Assembly: GCA_047615875.1 (NCBI GenBank)
Contig: JBLHGU010000002.1
Coordinates: forward strand, 1 to 64,000
Origin: JBLHGU01 sp047615875
Lineage (GTDB): Bacteria > Pseudomonadota > Gammaproteobacteria > Arenicellales > CAJQKF01
Direction: 5' to 3'
DNA length: 64,000 nucleotides
A program made the position numbers and the translations under genes. Every line of letters begins with the position of its first letter. The first letter of the stretch is position 1. The notes under the pieces are model-generated. The model did no database searches and was not told where the DNA came from. It saw nothing but the letters and a program-made list of their open reading frames with translations. Positions 1 to 9,848 of the stretch are shown piece after piece.

Positions 1-203
1 GATCTATCCTCGGTTTCGCCCGGGGACGCCAGGCAGTACTCTCCCATGGCAAAGACATTCTCCTTTCCGTCAATCCGGTAGCGATATCGCCATAGTTTTG
101 AACCCGAAGGCTGCACCATCAGATACAGACCGTGACTATCGGTCAGTTTTTGGGCTTTCGGCGAGGATTTGGAAGTGCGAATCTTGGTATCGGTGAGGGG
201 CAT
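1..203 (-). CDS. P4-type tyrosine integrase, N-terminal fragment (runs off left edge)
   Basis: The reverse strand reads from an ATG at 203 without a stop to the window edge, giving 67 residues. They begin MPLTDTKIRTSKSSPKAQKL and continue through DSHGLYLMVQPSGSKLWRYR and GKENVFAMGEY. This is the pattern of the arm-binding N-terminal domain (DUF4102) of P4-like tyrosine integrases, which recombine genomic islands into tRNA or other conserved genes. The catalytic domain lies outside the window. The gene points away from trpE, and short repeated motifs typical of integrase arm sites lie just upstream. An island probably extends to the left; its attachment site is not visible. Confidence 0.85.
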   Translation of the reverse strand, partial: MPLTDTKIRTSKSSPKAQKLTDSHGLYLMVQPSGSKLWRYRYRIDGKENVFAMGEYCLASPGETEDR

Positions 204-204
204 T

Positions 205-347
205 TGCGGGTATCGAGTAAATATACCCGCAATGATACCCGCTTTTATGCTGGATTACTATGGACGAACTTGGACTACAATGTTCACAAACTATTGATTT
301 TTATTGCTTACAATCTTAGCAATGGACAAGATTGGGCTACTCTGGAC
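205..347. other. Iterated motifs upstream of the integrase (candidate arm-type sites/promoter)
   Basis: The octamer ATACCCGC occurs at 223-230 and 235-242, and in inverted form (GCGGGTAT) at 206-213. Further out, TGGAY motifs start at 251, 261 and 271 with an exact 10-bp period, and again at 323 and 343. P4-type integrases bind clustered short repeats beside their own start, so these are good candidates for arm sites and for autoregulation. No core attachment site or tRNA is seen here. Confidence 0.5.
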
Positions 348-374
348 GGTAATGCCTATTATCGATCATTAAAA

Positions 375-1871
375 TCATGATTCCTCCAATGCGCTAAGAT
401 CTAGACCAGCTTTGGCCATCGATGCGGCTCGGAATACGGCCCTTGCCTTATTCATGGTTTCGTCCCACTCATTTGCTGGGACAGAATCTGCCACAATACC
501 AGCGCCAGCCTGTATGTATAGAGTTTTATCTTTGATTACCGCAGTACGAATAGCAATGGCCGTATCCATGTTGCCATTCCAACCGATATAGCCGACAGCG
601 CCAGAATAAATGCCACGTTTTTCCTGTTCAAATTCATCAATAATTTCCAAAGCTCGAACCTTAGGTGCACCGGAAAGTGTGCCGGCGGGAAATGTTGCCC
701 TTAACACGTCAATAGCATCCAGATCTTGTTGTATCTGACCGGTAACATTGGAGACAATATGCATAACATGGGAATAGCGTTCGATGCTCATGCGATCTGT
801 AACCTTCACTGTTCCAATCTTGGCGACACGACCAACATCGTTACGACCAAGGTCAACCAACATCAGATGCTCGGCCAGCTCCTTGGGGTCTGCCATCAAA
901 TCCTGTGCCAGCGCCTCGTCCTCAGCTACTGTAGCACCACGCTTCCTGGTGCCGGCAATGGGTCGTACAGTCACTTCACCATTTTCAAGTCGAACCAGAA
1001 TTTCCGGCGAGGAACCCACCACGAAAGTATCATCAAGATGAAGATAAAACATGTACGGTGAGGGATTTACGGTACGAAGTGCTCTGTATAAATCCAGCGG
1101 CGGCACATCAAAGGGAACGCTTAAACGTTGCGAAAGCACAACCTGAAAAATATCACCGTTTTTAATATAGTCCAGACACTCCTCTACTGCCCATTCAAAT
1201 TTTTCCTGACTAAAGGAAGAAACAAATTCTGACTCCTCCACGCGCCCGGCAGATTGGTGTATCGGATTGTTATTGGGCAGTTGCAATCCACTAATTATCT
1301 GAGAAACTCTATTTACGCCAGTCTCATAGGCGTTATCCTGTTCTGGATCAACCAGAACAATAGCAAATAAACGACCGCCAAGATTATCAAATACCACTAC
1401 CTCCTCAGATAACATAAGCAGAATATCTGGAGCCTGAATGGGGTCTGGCTTATTACTTGTGCCTAGATGGGGCTCGATATAGCGTATCGTGTCGTACCCA
1501 AAATACCCTACCAGACCGCCAATAAAAAGTGGCATGCCATCGATTTCCGGCACTTTGAACTGAGCCTGTATTTCAGCAATTTCCGCCAACGGATCGTCGG
1601 TGGTTTTTTGCAACAAAACTTTATCTCCACGCAGCACCGAAAAATCTTCACCACGCACCACCACACGAGTGGGGGACGCCAGGCCGATGATGGAGTACCT
1701 ACCCCACTTCTCTCCACCCTGTACTGACTCGAATAGATAAGAATAGGGAACATTAGCCAGCTTCAGGTAGGTACTTACTGGCGTATCCAGATCAGCTAGC
1801 ACTTCCCGTATTATGGGTATGCGATTGTAGCCTTGATCGTGAAAACGATCGAAATCGGATTGGGTTATCAT
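375..1871 (-). CDS. trpE: Anthranilate synthase component I
   Basis: TrpE makes anthranilate from chorismate and ammonia, the first committed step of tryptophan synthesis, using the TrpG amidotransferase subunit. The 498 residues match the usual length. The N-terminal domain carries LFES at about 46-49, in the position of the LLES-type tryptophan feedback site. The C-terminal chorismate-binding domain shows PIAGTRKRG and ATFPAGTLSGAPK. It is the last gene of the conserved rpe-gph-trpE order, separated from gph by 136 bp. No trpG is seen next to it; instead an integrase fragment lies immediately downstream, so the usual downstream neighbours may have been displaced by an island. Confidence 0.97.
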   Translation of the reverse strand: MITQSDFDRFHDQGYNRIPIIREVLADLDTPVSTYLKLANVPYSYLFESVQGGEKWGRYSIIGLASPTRVVVRGEDFSVLRGDKVLLQKTTDDPLAEIAEIQAQFKVPEIDGMPLFIGGLVGYFGYDTIRYIEPHLGTSNKPDPIQAPDILLMLSEEVVVFDNLGGRLFAIVLVDPEQDNAYETGVNRVSQIISGLQLPNNNPIHQSAGRVEESEFVSSFSQEKFEWAVEECLDYIKNGDIFQVVLSQRLSVPFDVPPLDLYRALRTVNPSPYMFYLHLDDTFVVGSSPEILVRLENGEVTVRPIAGTRKRGATVAEDEALAQDLMADPKELAEHLMLVDLGRNDVGRVAKIGTVKVTDRMSIERYSHVMHIVSNVTGQIQQDLDAIDVLRATFPAGTLSGAPKVRALEIIDEFEQEKRGIYSGAVGYIGWNGNMDTAIAIRTAVIKDKTLYIQAGAGIVADSVPANEWDETMNKARAVFRAASMAKAGLDLSALEES

Positions 1872-2007
1872 TTTTTGACTCTTATGGTTGTTAATTAAAA
1901 ATTGCCGAATGGGTTGAGTGCAATCTTTACCATCGAAAAAAGTAATTGGGTTCAGTCAAAAAATGCATTTTGGAAATCTACAGTTTACTGGTTTGGGTTA
2001 GTACAGG

Positions 2008-2685
2008 CTAAATAACTTGCCGCAGCACAATCTCGACTGCTGCATCAAAGTCATTAACCATGTGATCGGGTTTGAACTCCGAGAGATCAAACCCCTGATT
2101 ATATCCATAGGTTACTACTATGGATTGAAATGTCGCCGCCTGCGCCGCCTTTATATCACTGACAGAGTCACCGATTAAAGTACACTCAGACGGATTCTGC
2201 CGCAATTCGTTAGCGATGTGAAGTAATGGTGCCGGATGGGGTTTTTTTTCCGCTAATGTATCGCCTGATACTACCAGTTCAAATGCGTCAATAATGCCCA
2301 TCTGCTCAAGCAAGGGTAATGTAAATGCAGCAGATTTATTGGTTACACAGGCCAGCATCAAACCGGCTTCTGCCAACCTTCCCAGGCCCTCTTCAACACC
2401 AGGATAGCAGCAACTCAAATCGCAAACGTTGTTCTTATAAGATTGAAAGAACAGCGGCAACCCCTGTTCAAAACGTTGCTGATCGGGTATGCCATCAAAA
2501 CTACCTGTCAAAACCCTCTCAACCAGTCGCGGAATGCCATTACCCACCCATTTTCTAACATCCTGCTCGGCGCATGCAGGTTCATCCATTTGCTCCAGCA
2601 TACTATTTGCAGCCTGGGTTAAATCCGGCACAGAATCAATTAACGTGCCATCAAGGTCTATAGCCACGCAAGGTGTAGATCTCAT
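2008..2685 (-). CDS. gph: Phosphoglycolate phosphatase (HAD family)
   Basis: A 225-residue HAD phosphatase expected to dephosphorylate 2-phosphoglycolate, a by-product of DNA repair or oxygenase activity. The nucleophile motif [10 protein letters not shown] is at residues 9-18 (D10 and D12), a Thr/Ser motif lies at CVTNKSA, the lysine motif at EKKPHPAPL and the acidic motif at [10 protein letters not shown]. Its start overlaps the end of rpe by 4 bp (ATGA type), indicating translational coupling. The rpe-gph-trpE order is typical of Pseudomonas relatives and supports gph over other HAD phosphatases. Confidence 0.93.
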   Translation of the reverse strand: MRSTPCVAIDLDGTLIDSVPDLTQAANSMLEQMDEPACAEQDVRKWVGNGIPRLVERVLTGSFDGIPDQQRFEQGLPLFFQSYKNNVCDLSCCYPGVEEGLGRLAEAGLMLACVTNKSAAFTLPLLEQMGIIDAFELVVSGDTLAEKKPHPAPLLHIANELRQNPSECTLIGDSVSDIKAAQAATFQSIVVTYGYNQGFDLSEFKPDHMVNDFDAAVEIVLRQVI

Positions 2686-3356
2686 CGATCAACCGTGGCC
2701 AGTTCGGCCCGCATTGCATCGATTGCAGTCTTATAATCCGTAGTTCCAAAGATCGCAGAACCTGCAACAAATGTATCAGCCCCGGCTTCCGCGATACTTT
2801 TTATGTTGTCGATTTTCACACCACCATCGATTTCTAGCCGGATGTCCCTACCACTGCTATCTATTAACTGTCTTGCCTGTGCAGTTTTCTCTAACACCGA
2901 TTGGATAAAACTCTGACCGCCAAAACCAGGATTTACCGACATCAATAAAACCATATCTATTTTATCCAGCACATATTCCAGATAATGCAATGGTGTAGCG
3001 GGATTAAAGACTAGACCGGGCTTGCAACCTTCATCGCGGATAAGTTGAATTGTACGATCAATATGATCGCTCGCCTCGGGATGGAAAGTGATATAGGTGG
3101 CGCCAGCCCTGGCAAAATCGGGCACAATTCGATCCACAGGTTTGATCATCAGGTGCACATCTATAGGCGCTGTAACACCATGTTTGCGTAAGGCGTCACA
3201 AACCAGCGGACCAATAGTAAGATTTGGCACATAGTGATTATCCATCACATCAAAATGAACGATATCCGCACCTGACTCAAGCACATTATCAACTTCCTCG
3301 CCTAAACGGGCAAAGTTAGCCGACAATATGGAAGGCGCAATGGCATATTCTTGCAT
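2682..3356 (-). CDS. rpe: Ribulose-phosphate 3-epimerase
   Basis: Interconverts ribulose 5-phosphate and xylulose 5-phosphate in the pentose phosphate pathway. The 224 residues match the family, beginning with [16 protein letters not shown]. Metal and substrate motifs are visible: [16 protein letters not shown] near residue 35, HLMIKPVDR near 67, [12 protein letters not shown] near 140 and EIDGGV near 175. It is the first gene of the rpe-gph-trpE operon and overlaps gph by 4 bp. Confidence 0.97.
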   Translation of the reverse strand: MQEYAIAPSILSANFARLGEEVDNVLESGADIVHFDVMDNHYVPNLTIGPLVCDALRKHGVTAPIDVHLMIKPVDRIVPDFARAGATYITFHPEASDHIDRTIQLIRDEGCKPGLVFNPATPLHYLEYVLDKIDMVLLMSVNPGFGGQSFIQSVLEKTAQARQLIDSSGRDIRLEIDGGVKIDNIKSIAEAGADTFVAGSAIFGTTDYKTAIDAMRAELATVDR

Positions 3357-3511
3357 GCTGGAACTCCGGAAATATCAAAGTTAAAAATAGAAAGTGATGT
3401 TGCTACTACTGGCAATTTCAGGATTCCTAATACCAGTCCAGACTCGATGCTAAACCAAATATCGTGGAACCGTATAACATCATGTCTTATGCAGGTATCA
3501 GCTAACCAATC

Positions 3512-4411
3512 TCAATTCTGATTTGCGACACCGTGTGGAACATGCCCCGTGGGCACATGTTGCCTGGTTGAATCGCAATGTCCGCGTTGATCATCAAAAA
3601 ATATATCTGCACCAAACGTATTTAAAAATTCACCTTTTGGTAGGCCGCCTAGAAAAACTGCCTCGTCAATGCGAATATCCCAGGCCCGTAAGGTACGAAT
3701 AACACGCTCATGCGCCGGTGCGGCACGTGCCGTTATAAGCGCAGTTCTAATAGGTGATTGTTTAGCGGGGAAGTCCGATTGTATTTGATGGAGAGCCGCC
3801 AAAACCGATTTAAATGGGCCACCCGGCAATGGGGTGTGGGCAGCATCCTGCTCTGCTTTAGTAAACTCTTCAAGACCCTTTTCCCGGTAGATACGTTCTG
3901 CTGCATCAGAAAAAAGAACGGCATCGCCATCGAAAGCTATACGCAGCTGCCCTTCAACATTGTTTTCGCTGTGTGAAGGCAAGATGGTCGCTGCAGCAAT
4001 TCCAGCATCCAGAGCATTTACGACATCCAATGGATCTGCTGACAAGAATAAATTTGCACTAAAAGGTCGTACATATCTATACGGACTTTCACCTCCAGAA
4101 AATGCTGCCCGGGAAATATCAAGTTTATAATGATTTATAGAATTAAAAACTCTAAGGCCGGTATCCGCGCTATTGCGCGATATCAGCACAACTTCTACTC
4201 GCCGACCCTGCTTAACATCATTGTTCAGTGACAAAAGTTTTGTTACCAGCGGAAAAGCGACTCCTGGCTGCAACAATTCACTCTCGCGTTCAATCTGATA
4301 ACGACAATAAGCATCCACACCCTGTTGTTCGAAAACCTGATGGCTCTCTTCAAGATCGAACAAGGTTCGGGATGATATGGCAACTTTTAATGTCACGTTG
4401 GGATTATTCAT
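3512..4411 (-). CDS. Cytosolic 5'-nucleotidase family protein
   Basis: A 299-residue protein resembling the bacterial and animal cytosolic 5'-nucleotidase I family (PF06189), which dephosphorylates nucleoside monophosphates. Supporting stretches are the start LKVAISSRTLFDLEES, VEVVLISRNSADTGLRVFNS, FSANLFLSADPLDV, the aspartate-containing FDGDAVLFSDAAE and the C-terminal DIFFDDQRGHCD. It is single, convergent with nothing, and lies 155 bp downstream of the rpe start on the same strand. The substrate is inferred from the family only. Confidence 0.8.
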   Translation of the reverse strand: MNNPNVTLKVAISSRTLFDLEESHQVFEQQGVDAYCRYQIERESELLQPGVAFPLVTKLLSLNNDVKQGRRVEVVLISRNSADTGLRVFNSINHYKLDISRAAFSGGESPYRYVRPFSANLFLSADPLDVVNALDAGIAAATILPSHSENNVEGQLRIAFDGDAVLFSDAAERIYREKGLEEFTKAEQDAAHTPLPGGPFKSVLAALHQIQSDFPAKQSPIRTALITARAAPAHERVIRTLRAWDIRIDEAVFLGGLPKGEFLNTFGADIFFDDQRGHCDSTRQHVPTGHVPHGVANQN

Positions 4412-4721
4412 TGTTCAATTCTATCAGTTTGCTAACTCGTAGAATTCTTAAAGAAGCGATTCAGATACTTTTTTCTGGCCCATTTCTTTCGCCAAGTTTC
4501 TACTATAACTATAAAGTTTTTAATAATTTAGACTTGTCACTGCTCTGAACTTAGTTAAACTTGCGAATTAAGGAGTTTATGTGGAGTTTTTAATCCGGCA
4601 ATATTCGAATGAACAACAATGTGGGCAAGAATATTCACAACGTAAAGCAGCTGGCGCAGATAGGTTTGATACCAGCTTCGTGCGCTGACATTGAGCATGC
4701 AGGAAACTAACTGGACCATCT
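4412..4721. other. Intergenic region between divergent genes, no gene seen
   Basis: This 310-bp AT-rich gap separates the divergent 5'-nucleotidase and GGDEF-EAL genes, so it should hold both promoters. The only open stretch is a 33-codon frame from an ATG near 4609, without a convincing ribosome site. I see no RNA gene, terminator or repeat. Confidence 0.5.
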
Positions 4722-7088
4722 ATGGCGGTAACTAATGGCAATGGACAACTAATTCGTAGTCAGGCTTCTTCTCGGCCTGCCATGCTATTCGGCTGGAGTT
4801 TGCTACTGATTGCCCTTTGTACAACTGCAATACTGGTCTGGCTTTCTCGCGAATCGTTATTAAACACACATGGACCCACGGTTGTTGAATTGCAGCAACA
4901 ATCTACCAATATCTCCCAGCTTAATTCTGATTTACAGGTCATAGGTAAGGCTATAATGGTTGAGCGGATCAATTCCTCAGCCAATTTCGAGCTGGCTAAC
5001 TCTATCCGTCAGGCACGATCCAGGATCAAAGAATTATCCGAAAAACATGAACTTTCCAAAGTAGACGCCAGCCGCCTTACCAGACATTCACTGAACTTAT
5101 CCAATAAACAGGTTAGTCGATTGGAGCAATTGATAGCTGGATCTTCCAAGATTAGTGATGACGACTACGATCAATTATCTACCTTGACTGAAACTCTTCA
5201 GAATCTGTTTGTAGAATCACGTTATCAGACTCAATTAGCCATTCAACGGCAATCCTCACAGTTAGATAATCTACGCTTATTTATACGCATTTATTTTGCT
5301 GTGCTGTTGGTATTCACCATAGGGGTAGTTAGCCTGTTAATCAGGCGGCGCAGTAGCGAAACACGATTGAGCATGATGCGACAACGTCTGGTCGAATCAA
5401 TTGAAACCATCCGTGAAGGCTTCGTTCTGTTCGACCAAAAAGATCAATTAATTCTATGTAACGGCAGATTTCGTCAATTGTTTCCGAAAGAGGTGCAAGA
5501 TAATCTATATAAAATGCCCTATCCGGATCTGGCCTTTTCCCTAATCCAGCATGACACTTACTCAGTTTCCGGGTTTTATTTTCGCGAAAGACTAGAGAAA
5601 TTTGTTAATTGGCACCAAGCTCCTCAGGGAGTTTTTGAATTGGAACACGCCTCCGGACTGGTTTTTCAGATTAGTGAGTACACTACTCCGAGCGGTGATA
5701 CAGTGGGCATTTACCATGATGTTACAGATCTTATGGAAGCGCATAAAAAACTTGAGCATCTGGCGCAACATGATCATGTTACTGGGCTGTTTAGTCGCGC
5801 GTATTTCGAAAATCTGATTCCGGCTTCGCTGGAGAAACATCATAGATGCGGCTGGCCAGCCGCTCTCATCTTTATTGATCTAGATCGATTCAAGATCATA
5901 AATGACAGCTTTGGCCATCCCACCGGTGATGTAGTTCTAAATCATGTAGCCGGGGCACTGCGAAAGTATTCCTCGGTTAAAAATGTTTTTTCTCGGTACG
6001 GAGGTGATGAGTTTGCGTTGTTTGTTAGCAACTTAAACTTTGAAGACAACCCCCAGTCAGTCGCCAGAGTGTTGGCTGAAAATATTCTTAAGTCAGTATC
6101 AGGAAATATTAGCGTTGGCCCTGCAGAAGCATACATAACCGCTTCCATTGGTATAGCGATCTTCCCTGAGCATGGCCATAACCTGAAGACTTTGATTCAA
6201 AGTGCAGATACCGCTGCGTACTACGCGAAATCTCTGGGTGGTAGCAATGTTCAAGTGTTCAGCAACGAAATGCAATTGGCTGCACACCGTAAAGTAGATT
6301 TAGAACGTCATCTGAGAATGGCTTTAAACCACCGTGAAATGTATATGGAGTTTCAGCCACAAATAGATCTCCGATCGGGGAGAATCTCTGGCTTTGAAGC
6401 TCTGGCGCGTTGGAATTCAAAAGCACTCGGTCAAGTATCTCCATCAGAATTTATCCCGTTGGCAGAAGAAACGGGGTTGATTTTCCCTATCAGCAACTGG
6501 ATATTACGTGAAGTTTGCAGGCATATTGCAGCCTGGCGTGCAAATAACATACCGACCGTTCCGGTCTCTATAAATTTATCTGCTCGCCAGTTTCGCGATA
6601 AAAACCTGAATATGCGCATCAGTGGAACACTTTCAGAATTTAATTTGGAACCCCAGGCCATAATAGTTGAGGTGACCGAAACTACCGTACTAGAAAATAT
6701 CGAGACTGCGACTGAAACCCTCAATTGGCTTACGGATCTGGGTATCAAGCTTGCAATTGACGATTTTGGCACTGATTACTCGTCCATGTCAGCCATAAAA
6801 CGCTTTCCTGTCAATATCATCAAGATCGATTATTCATTCATTCATGATATGGAGGATGACCCTGATACTCTGCAAATTGTTATTGCAATTATTACTATGG
6901 CCAAAAATATCGGGATCACAGTTGTTGCGGAAGGCGTCGAAAACGAACGCCAATTGAGTCTGCTACAGGCTCGTGATTGCGATGTTGTGCAGGGTTATTT
7001 CTTCAGCAAAGCAGTACCGGCTAACGATGTTCCAGTGCTAATAAGCCGCAATACAACTAAACCGCTGCAACTGAGTCGTGTCGAATAA
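4722..7088 (+). CDS. Membrane GGDEF-EAL protein (c-di-GMP turnover)
   Basis: A 788-residue signalling protein that probably makes and/or breaks cyclic di-GMP. Order of parts: transmembrane helix about 20-41, a helical periplasmic region of about 150 residues, a second helix about 189-208, a PAS-like domain about 225-335, GGDEF domain about 350-510 and EAL domain about 525-775. The active-site loops are intact: GGDEF at 427-431 and EAL at 559-561, with IDDFGTDYSS further on. Both activities are therefore possible, or one may regulate the other. It stands alone; downstream lies a decayed mgtE fragment. The sensory input is unknown. Confidence 0.93.
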   Translation: MAVTNGNGQLIRSQASSRPAMLFGWSLLLIALCTTAILVWLSRESLLNTHGPTVVELQQQSTNISQLNSDLQVIGKAIMVERINSSANFELANSIRQARSRIKELSEKHELSKVDASRLTRHSLNLSNKQVSRLEQLIAGSSKISDDDYDQLSTLTETLQNLFVESRYQTQLAIQRQSSQLDNLRLFIRIYFAVLLVFTIGVVSLLIRRRSSETRLSMMRQRLVESIETIREGFVLFDQKDQLILCNGRFRQLFPKEVQDNLYKMPYPDLAFSLIQHDTYSVSGFYFRERLEKFVNWHQAPQGVFELEHASGLVFQISEYTTPSGDTVGIYHDVTDLMEAHKKLEHLAQHDHVTGLFSRAYFENLIPASLEKHHRCGWPAALIFIDLDRFKIINDSFGHPTGDVVLNHVAGALRKYSSVKNVFSRYGGDEFALFVSNLNFEDNPQSVARVLAENILKSVSGNISVGPAEAYITASIGIAIFPEHGHNLKTLIQSADTAAYYAKSLGGSNVQVFSNEMQLAAHRKVDLERHLRMALNHREMYMEFQPQIDLRSGRISGFEALARWNSKALGQVSPSEFIPLAEETGLIFPISNWILREVCRHIAAWRANNIPTVPVSINLSARQFRDKNLNMRISGTLSEFNLEPQAIIVEVTETTVLENIETATETLNWLTDLGIKLAIDDFGTDYSSMSAIKRFPVNIIKIDYSFIHDMEDDPDTLQIVIAIITMAKNIGITVVAEGVENERQLSLLQARDCDVVQGYFFSKAVPANDVPVLISRNTTKPLQLSRVE

Positions 7089-7160
7089 TCTGCGCGATAT
7101 CGTTGGGTAGAAACCACACTCCAGGATTCGCTCAAATTCCGCTATCCTAGGCTGAAGTCC

Positions 7161-7483
7161 GATTTTTCCGAGCACACTAATAAACTGTTCGTCGTGAATC
7201 GTCAGAACCACCTGGCCAGTGCAACTGTTCTAGCTACACTGTTAACAGAGGACGCAATTTACCTGATGCTCGATGTAGCAAACAGCAGACCGATTGATTT
7301 TTATCCATTAACGCCAAGCGCGGAGTCGCCGACAGCTTCCAGTGTTATAACCTGATTTCCGCTTCTGTAATAGATGAAACAGATATTTTTTGGGGCTGTA
7401 TTTCTATCGACGACTTTGTAGATGTAATTCAGGAAACAGCCAACCATACAGTAATGATAAGGGAGGGGTTAGCGGCTTTCTAG
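7161..7483 (+). pseudogene. Remnant of mgtE (magnesium transporter), CBS-domain region, frameshifted
   Basis: Two overlapping reading frames together resemble the CBS tandem of MgtE. The first, from about 7161, reads NKLFVVNRQNHLASATVLAT and then LLTEDAI, like the start of the first CBS domain. The second reads RGVADSFQCYNLISASVIDE and then FWGCISIDDFVDVIQE, close to the MgtE consensus VARLFERYDLVSAPVVDE / GRITIDDVVDVIRE. The frame changes near 7305-7325, and the second frame stops at 7481-7483. The N-terminal MgtE_N domain and the membrane domain are absent. This explains most of the 391-bp gap between the EAL gene and lnt. Identification is by eye from the family pattern. Confidence 0.7.
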
Positions 7484-8994
7484 TAGTCGGTTTTGTTAGT
7501 CTTTATGCGATGTGGCTTTATCAATAGATAGCCAATAATGCACAGAATCAAAAGCAACACTGGCCAGTCTCGCCAATTCGTGTAGGGTGTCATACCACTG
7601 CGAGGTTGCACTTCAGCATTAAGTACATATTCCTCAAATTGTGGCGAAACCTGTAATAACCGACCCTTATGATCAATGGCGGCCGACAGACCTGTATTGC
7701 TCACGCGCAGCATGGGTCGCTCAACTTCTATGCTGCGCATACGCGCCATTTGCAGACGTTGGTGAGGCCCAAAGGAATTACCAAACCAGGCATCTTCACT
7801 AATATTCATCAGCAGTTCGGCATCCGGCATAGTTCTTAGCACATCATAAGGAAAAGCATCTTCATAACAAATGCCCATACCAACATTGCGTCCTGCAACT
7901 ATCATATTCTTCTGATCGCCTGTCCAGGCACTCATCTCGGACATGGGAATTTCAAAATATTCTGCAATTGAACCAAACAACCAGAGAAATGGTGTGTATT
8001 CACCAAATGGCACCAGGTGTTGCTTTCTATAGATAGCTGGCTGCTGGTCAAACAGAACCGCAGCATTAAAGTACTCTACGCCACCCTGACGATGCCTACG
8101 CTCCAGAAAACCACTAATTAGTGGCCGTCCCAGATTTTTTATATCTCGATGGAACTCGCTATCGAGCTGATCAACAAAAGCTGGAATCGACGACTCTGGC
8201 CATACAACCACATCCGAGTCATTATCATTAGCCTGGCTTATATTAAGATATTTATCTATCAAATTACGCCGTTGTTGAATACTCCATTTGGTTGTTAACG
8301 GCACATTCAGCTGTACCAGGTCGGCGCGAAAATGATCTCCATGGGGCTTTCCCCAATCGATATTTTGAATAACAAATCCAGCAACAAATAATGCAGTGGC
8401 AGCAATAGTTGACTGCAAGCCATAGCGTCGAAAATCAGTACCGATCAAGGCAATACAGCCTGCCAATATCGCCACTGCCAGGGTAACGCCGTGAATTCCT
8501 ATGACGCTGCCTAACGCGCCAAGCCAGCTATCTGTTTGACTATAACCGAGTTCAAGCCATGAAAACCCCGTTAGTATATGATTGCGTACGTATTCAAATA
8601 GAGTCCAGATGACAGGTATAACTAACAGTAAGCGAATGTGAATACTGGTGTGTATAAATCGCGCCTGAAACCAGCCGGCAAGCATGGGAAACAAAGACAG
8701 TACCGCGATAAAACCGGCGACACAAATTATGGCTAACGGCAAAGGCATATCACCATAGGTGTTTAAACTGATAAAAACCCAGGATGTGCCGACACAATGC
8801 ATGGAGAATGCAAAACAAAAACCGGCTTTTCCGGAGTCAACCGCAGACTGCTGCGACCAGATCAAAAACAGCCCAACCAACAAGATGGGGGGCAATACAT
8901 AAATATTAAATGGCGCAAAGCCGAACGGCATTGCAGCACCAAAAATACTGCTAAAAATTAGCGGATGTTTTACAAGTGGGGCTGGCAGATTCAA
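7480..8994 (-). CDS. lnt: Apolipoprotein N-acyltransferase
   Basis: Adds the third acyl chain to outer-membrane lipoproteins in the inner membrane. The 504 residues contain several N-terminal membrane helices followed by a nitrilase-like periplasmic domain. Catalytic-triad candidates are the glutamate in VVWPESSIPAF, the lysine in YRKQHLVPFGEYTPF and the cysteine in GMGICYEDAFP. The last ~20 residues are a C-terminal membrane helix followed by a basic tail. It overlaps corC by 4 bp and closes the phoH-ybeY-corC-lnt operon. Confidence 0.96.
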   Translation of the reverse strand: MNLPAPLVKHPLIFSSIFGAAMPFGFAPFNIYVLPPILLVGLFLIWSQQSAVDSGKAGFCFAFSMHCVGTSWVFISLNTYGDMPLPLAIICVAGFIAVLSLFPMLAGWFQARFIHTSIHIRLLLVIPVIWTLFEYVRNHILTGFSWLELGYSQTDSWLGALGSVIGIHGVTLAVAILAGCIALIGTDFRRYGLQSTIAATALFVAGFVIQNIDWGKPHGDHFRADLVQLNVPLTTKWSIQQRRNLIDKYLNISQANDNDSDVVVWPESSIPAFVDQLDSEFHRDIKNLGRPLISGFLERRHRQGGVEYFNAAVLFDQQPAIYRKQHLVPFGEYTPFLWLFGSIAEYFEIPMSEMSAWTGDQKNMIVAGRNVGMGICYEDAFPYDVLRTMPDAELLMNISEDAWFGNSFGPHQRLQMARMRSIEVERPMLRVSNTGLSAAIDHKGRLLQVSPQFEEYVLNAEVQPRSGMTPYTNWRDWPVLLLILCIIGYLLIKPHRIKTNKTDY

Positions 8995-9848
8995 TCCGGT
9001 TCCGAAGTAGAATTATTTCCAGTCAGTTTACGCACCTGAAGTAAATGAACCCTTCGGCTATCGGCATTCAGCACTTTAAACTCAAAGCCAGCGAAGGAAA
9101 CCATTTCTTCACGTTGGGGAACATAACCAAACCGACTGACCACAGCGCCGCCAAGTGTGCGAAATTCATCCTCAGAGAGATTGGCACCAACCAGTTCATT
9201 AAAGTCCTCCATAGGGATGACTGCCTTTACCATGTACTCCGTATCGCTGCGCCGCATAACCATAGCAGCTTCTTCATCGATGTCGTGCTCATCTTCAATT
9301 TCGCCAACAATTTGCTCAAGCACATCTTCGATTGTCACCAGGCCGGCAGTGCCGCCATATTCATCGACCACAATCGCCATATGATTTCTACTGTCGCGAA
9401 ATTCTTTTAACAGAACATTTAGACGCTTACTTTCCGGAATCAACACGGCCGGCCGCAATAGATCACGCCAGAGAAATTCCCCGTTTGGCTTGTGGAAGTA
9501 ATTGAGCAAGTCTTTAGCCAGTAGAATACCTTCAACCTTGTCCAGATCACCCTCTACAACAGGAAAACGTGAATGAGCAGATTCAATGATTATTGGTAAC
9601 ATTTCTTTAGGAGATTGGGCCTTGTCGATCACCACCATTTGCGAACGAGGCAACATGATATCCCGCACCTTTAATTCTGAAATCTGGATTACACGTTCAA
9701 TTGTGTCCATTGCATCCTGACCCAACACACCTTGTTGTTGGGCCTTACCGAGAAAATCAAACAAGTCATCCCGGGTTAGTCCCCTGGCAATGACACGCTT
9801 GACGAGACGTCGTAAACCAGTAAACCCCGAGGGTGATGGATCGCTCAT
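8991..9848 (-). CDS. corC: CorC/YbeX-type CBS-domain protein
   Basis: A 285-residue soluble protein of the HlyC/CorC family with two CBS domains (about 70-125 and 135-190) and a C-terminal CorC_HlyC domain (about 205-280). Landmarks are [35 protein letters not shown] and VGEIEDEHD. There is no DUF21 membrane domain, so this is the short YbeX form, linked in the literature to magnesium/cobalt efflux and to ribosome function. It overlaps ybeY upstream and lnt downstream by 4 bp each, the standard arrangement. Confidence 0.93.
   Translation of the reverse strand: MSDPSPSGFTGLRRLVKRVIARGLTRDDLFDFLGKAQQQGVLGQDAMDTIERVIQISELKVRDIMLPRSQMVVIDKAQSPKEMLPIIIESAHSRFPVVEGDLDKVEGILLAKDLLNYFHKPNGEFLWRDLLRPAVLIPESKRLNVLLKEFRDSRNHMAIVVDEYGGTAGLVTIEDVLEQIVGEIEDEHDIDEEAAMVMRRSDTEYMVKAVIPMEDFNELVGANLSEDEFRTLGGAVVSRFGYVPQREEMVSFAGFEFKVLNADSRRVHLLQVRKLTGNNSTSEPD

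Noticed and set aside
132..380. 82-residue rightward open frame over the integrase start and its arm motifs
   Set aside because: It is antisense to the integrase and its repeats and resembles no protein.
1927..1968. 13-codon frame ending in Trp upstream of trpE, possible leader peptide for attenuation
   Set aside because: Only one Trp codon and no convincing alternative hairpins with a T-run; the stem ATTGC/GCAAT is too weak.
4609..4710. 33-codon frame between the 5'-nucleotidase and the GGDEF-EAL gene
   Set aside because: No ribosome site and no recognisable sequence.
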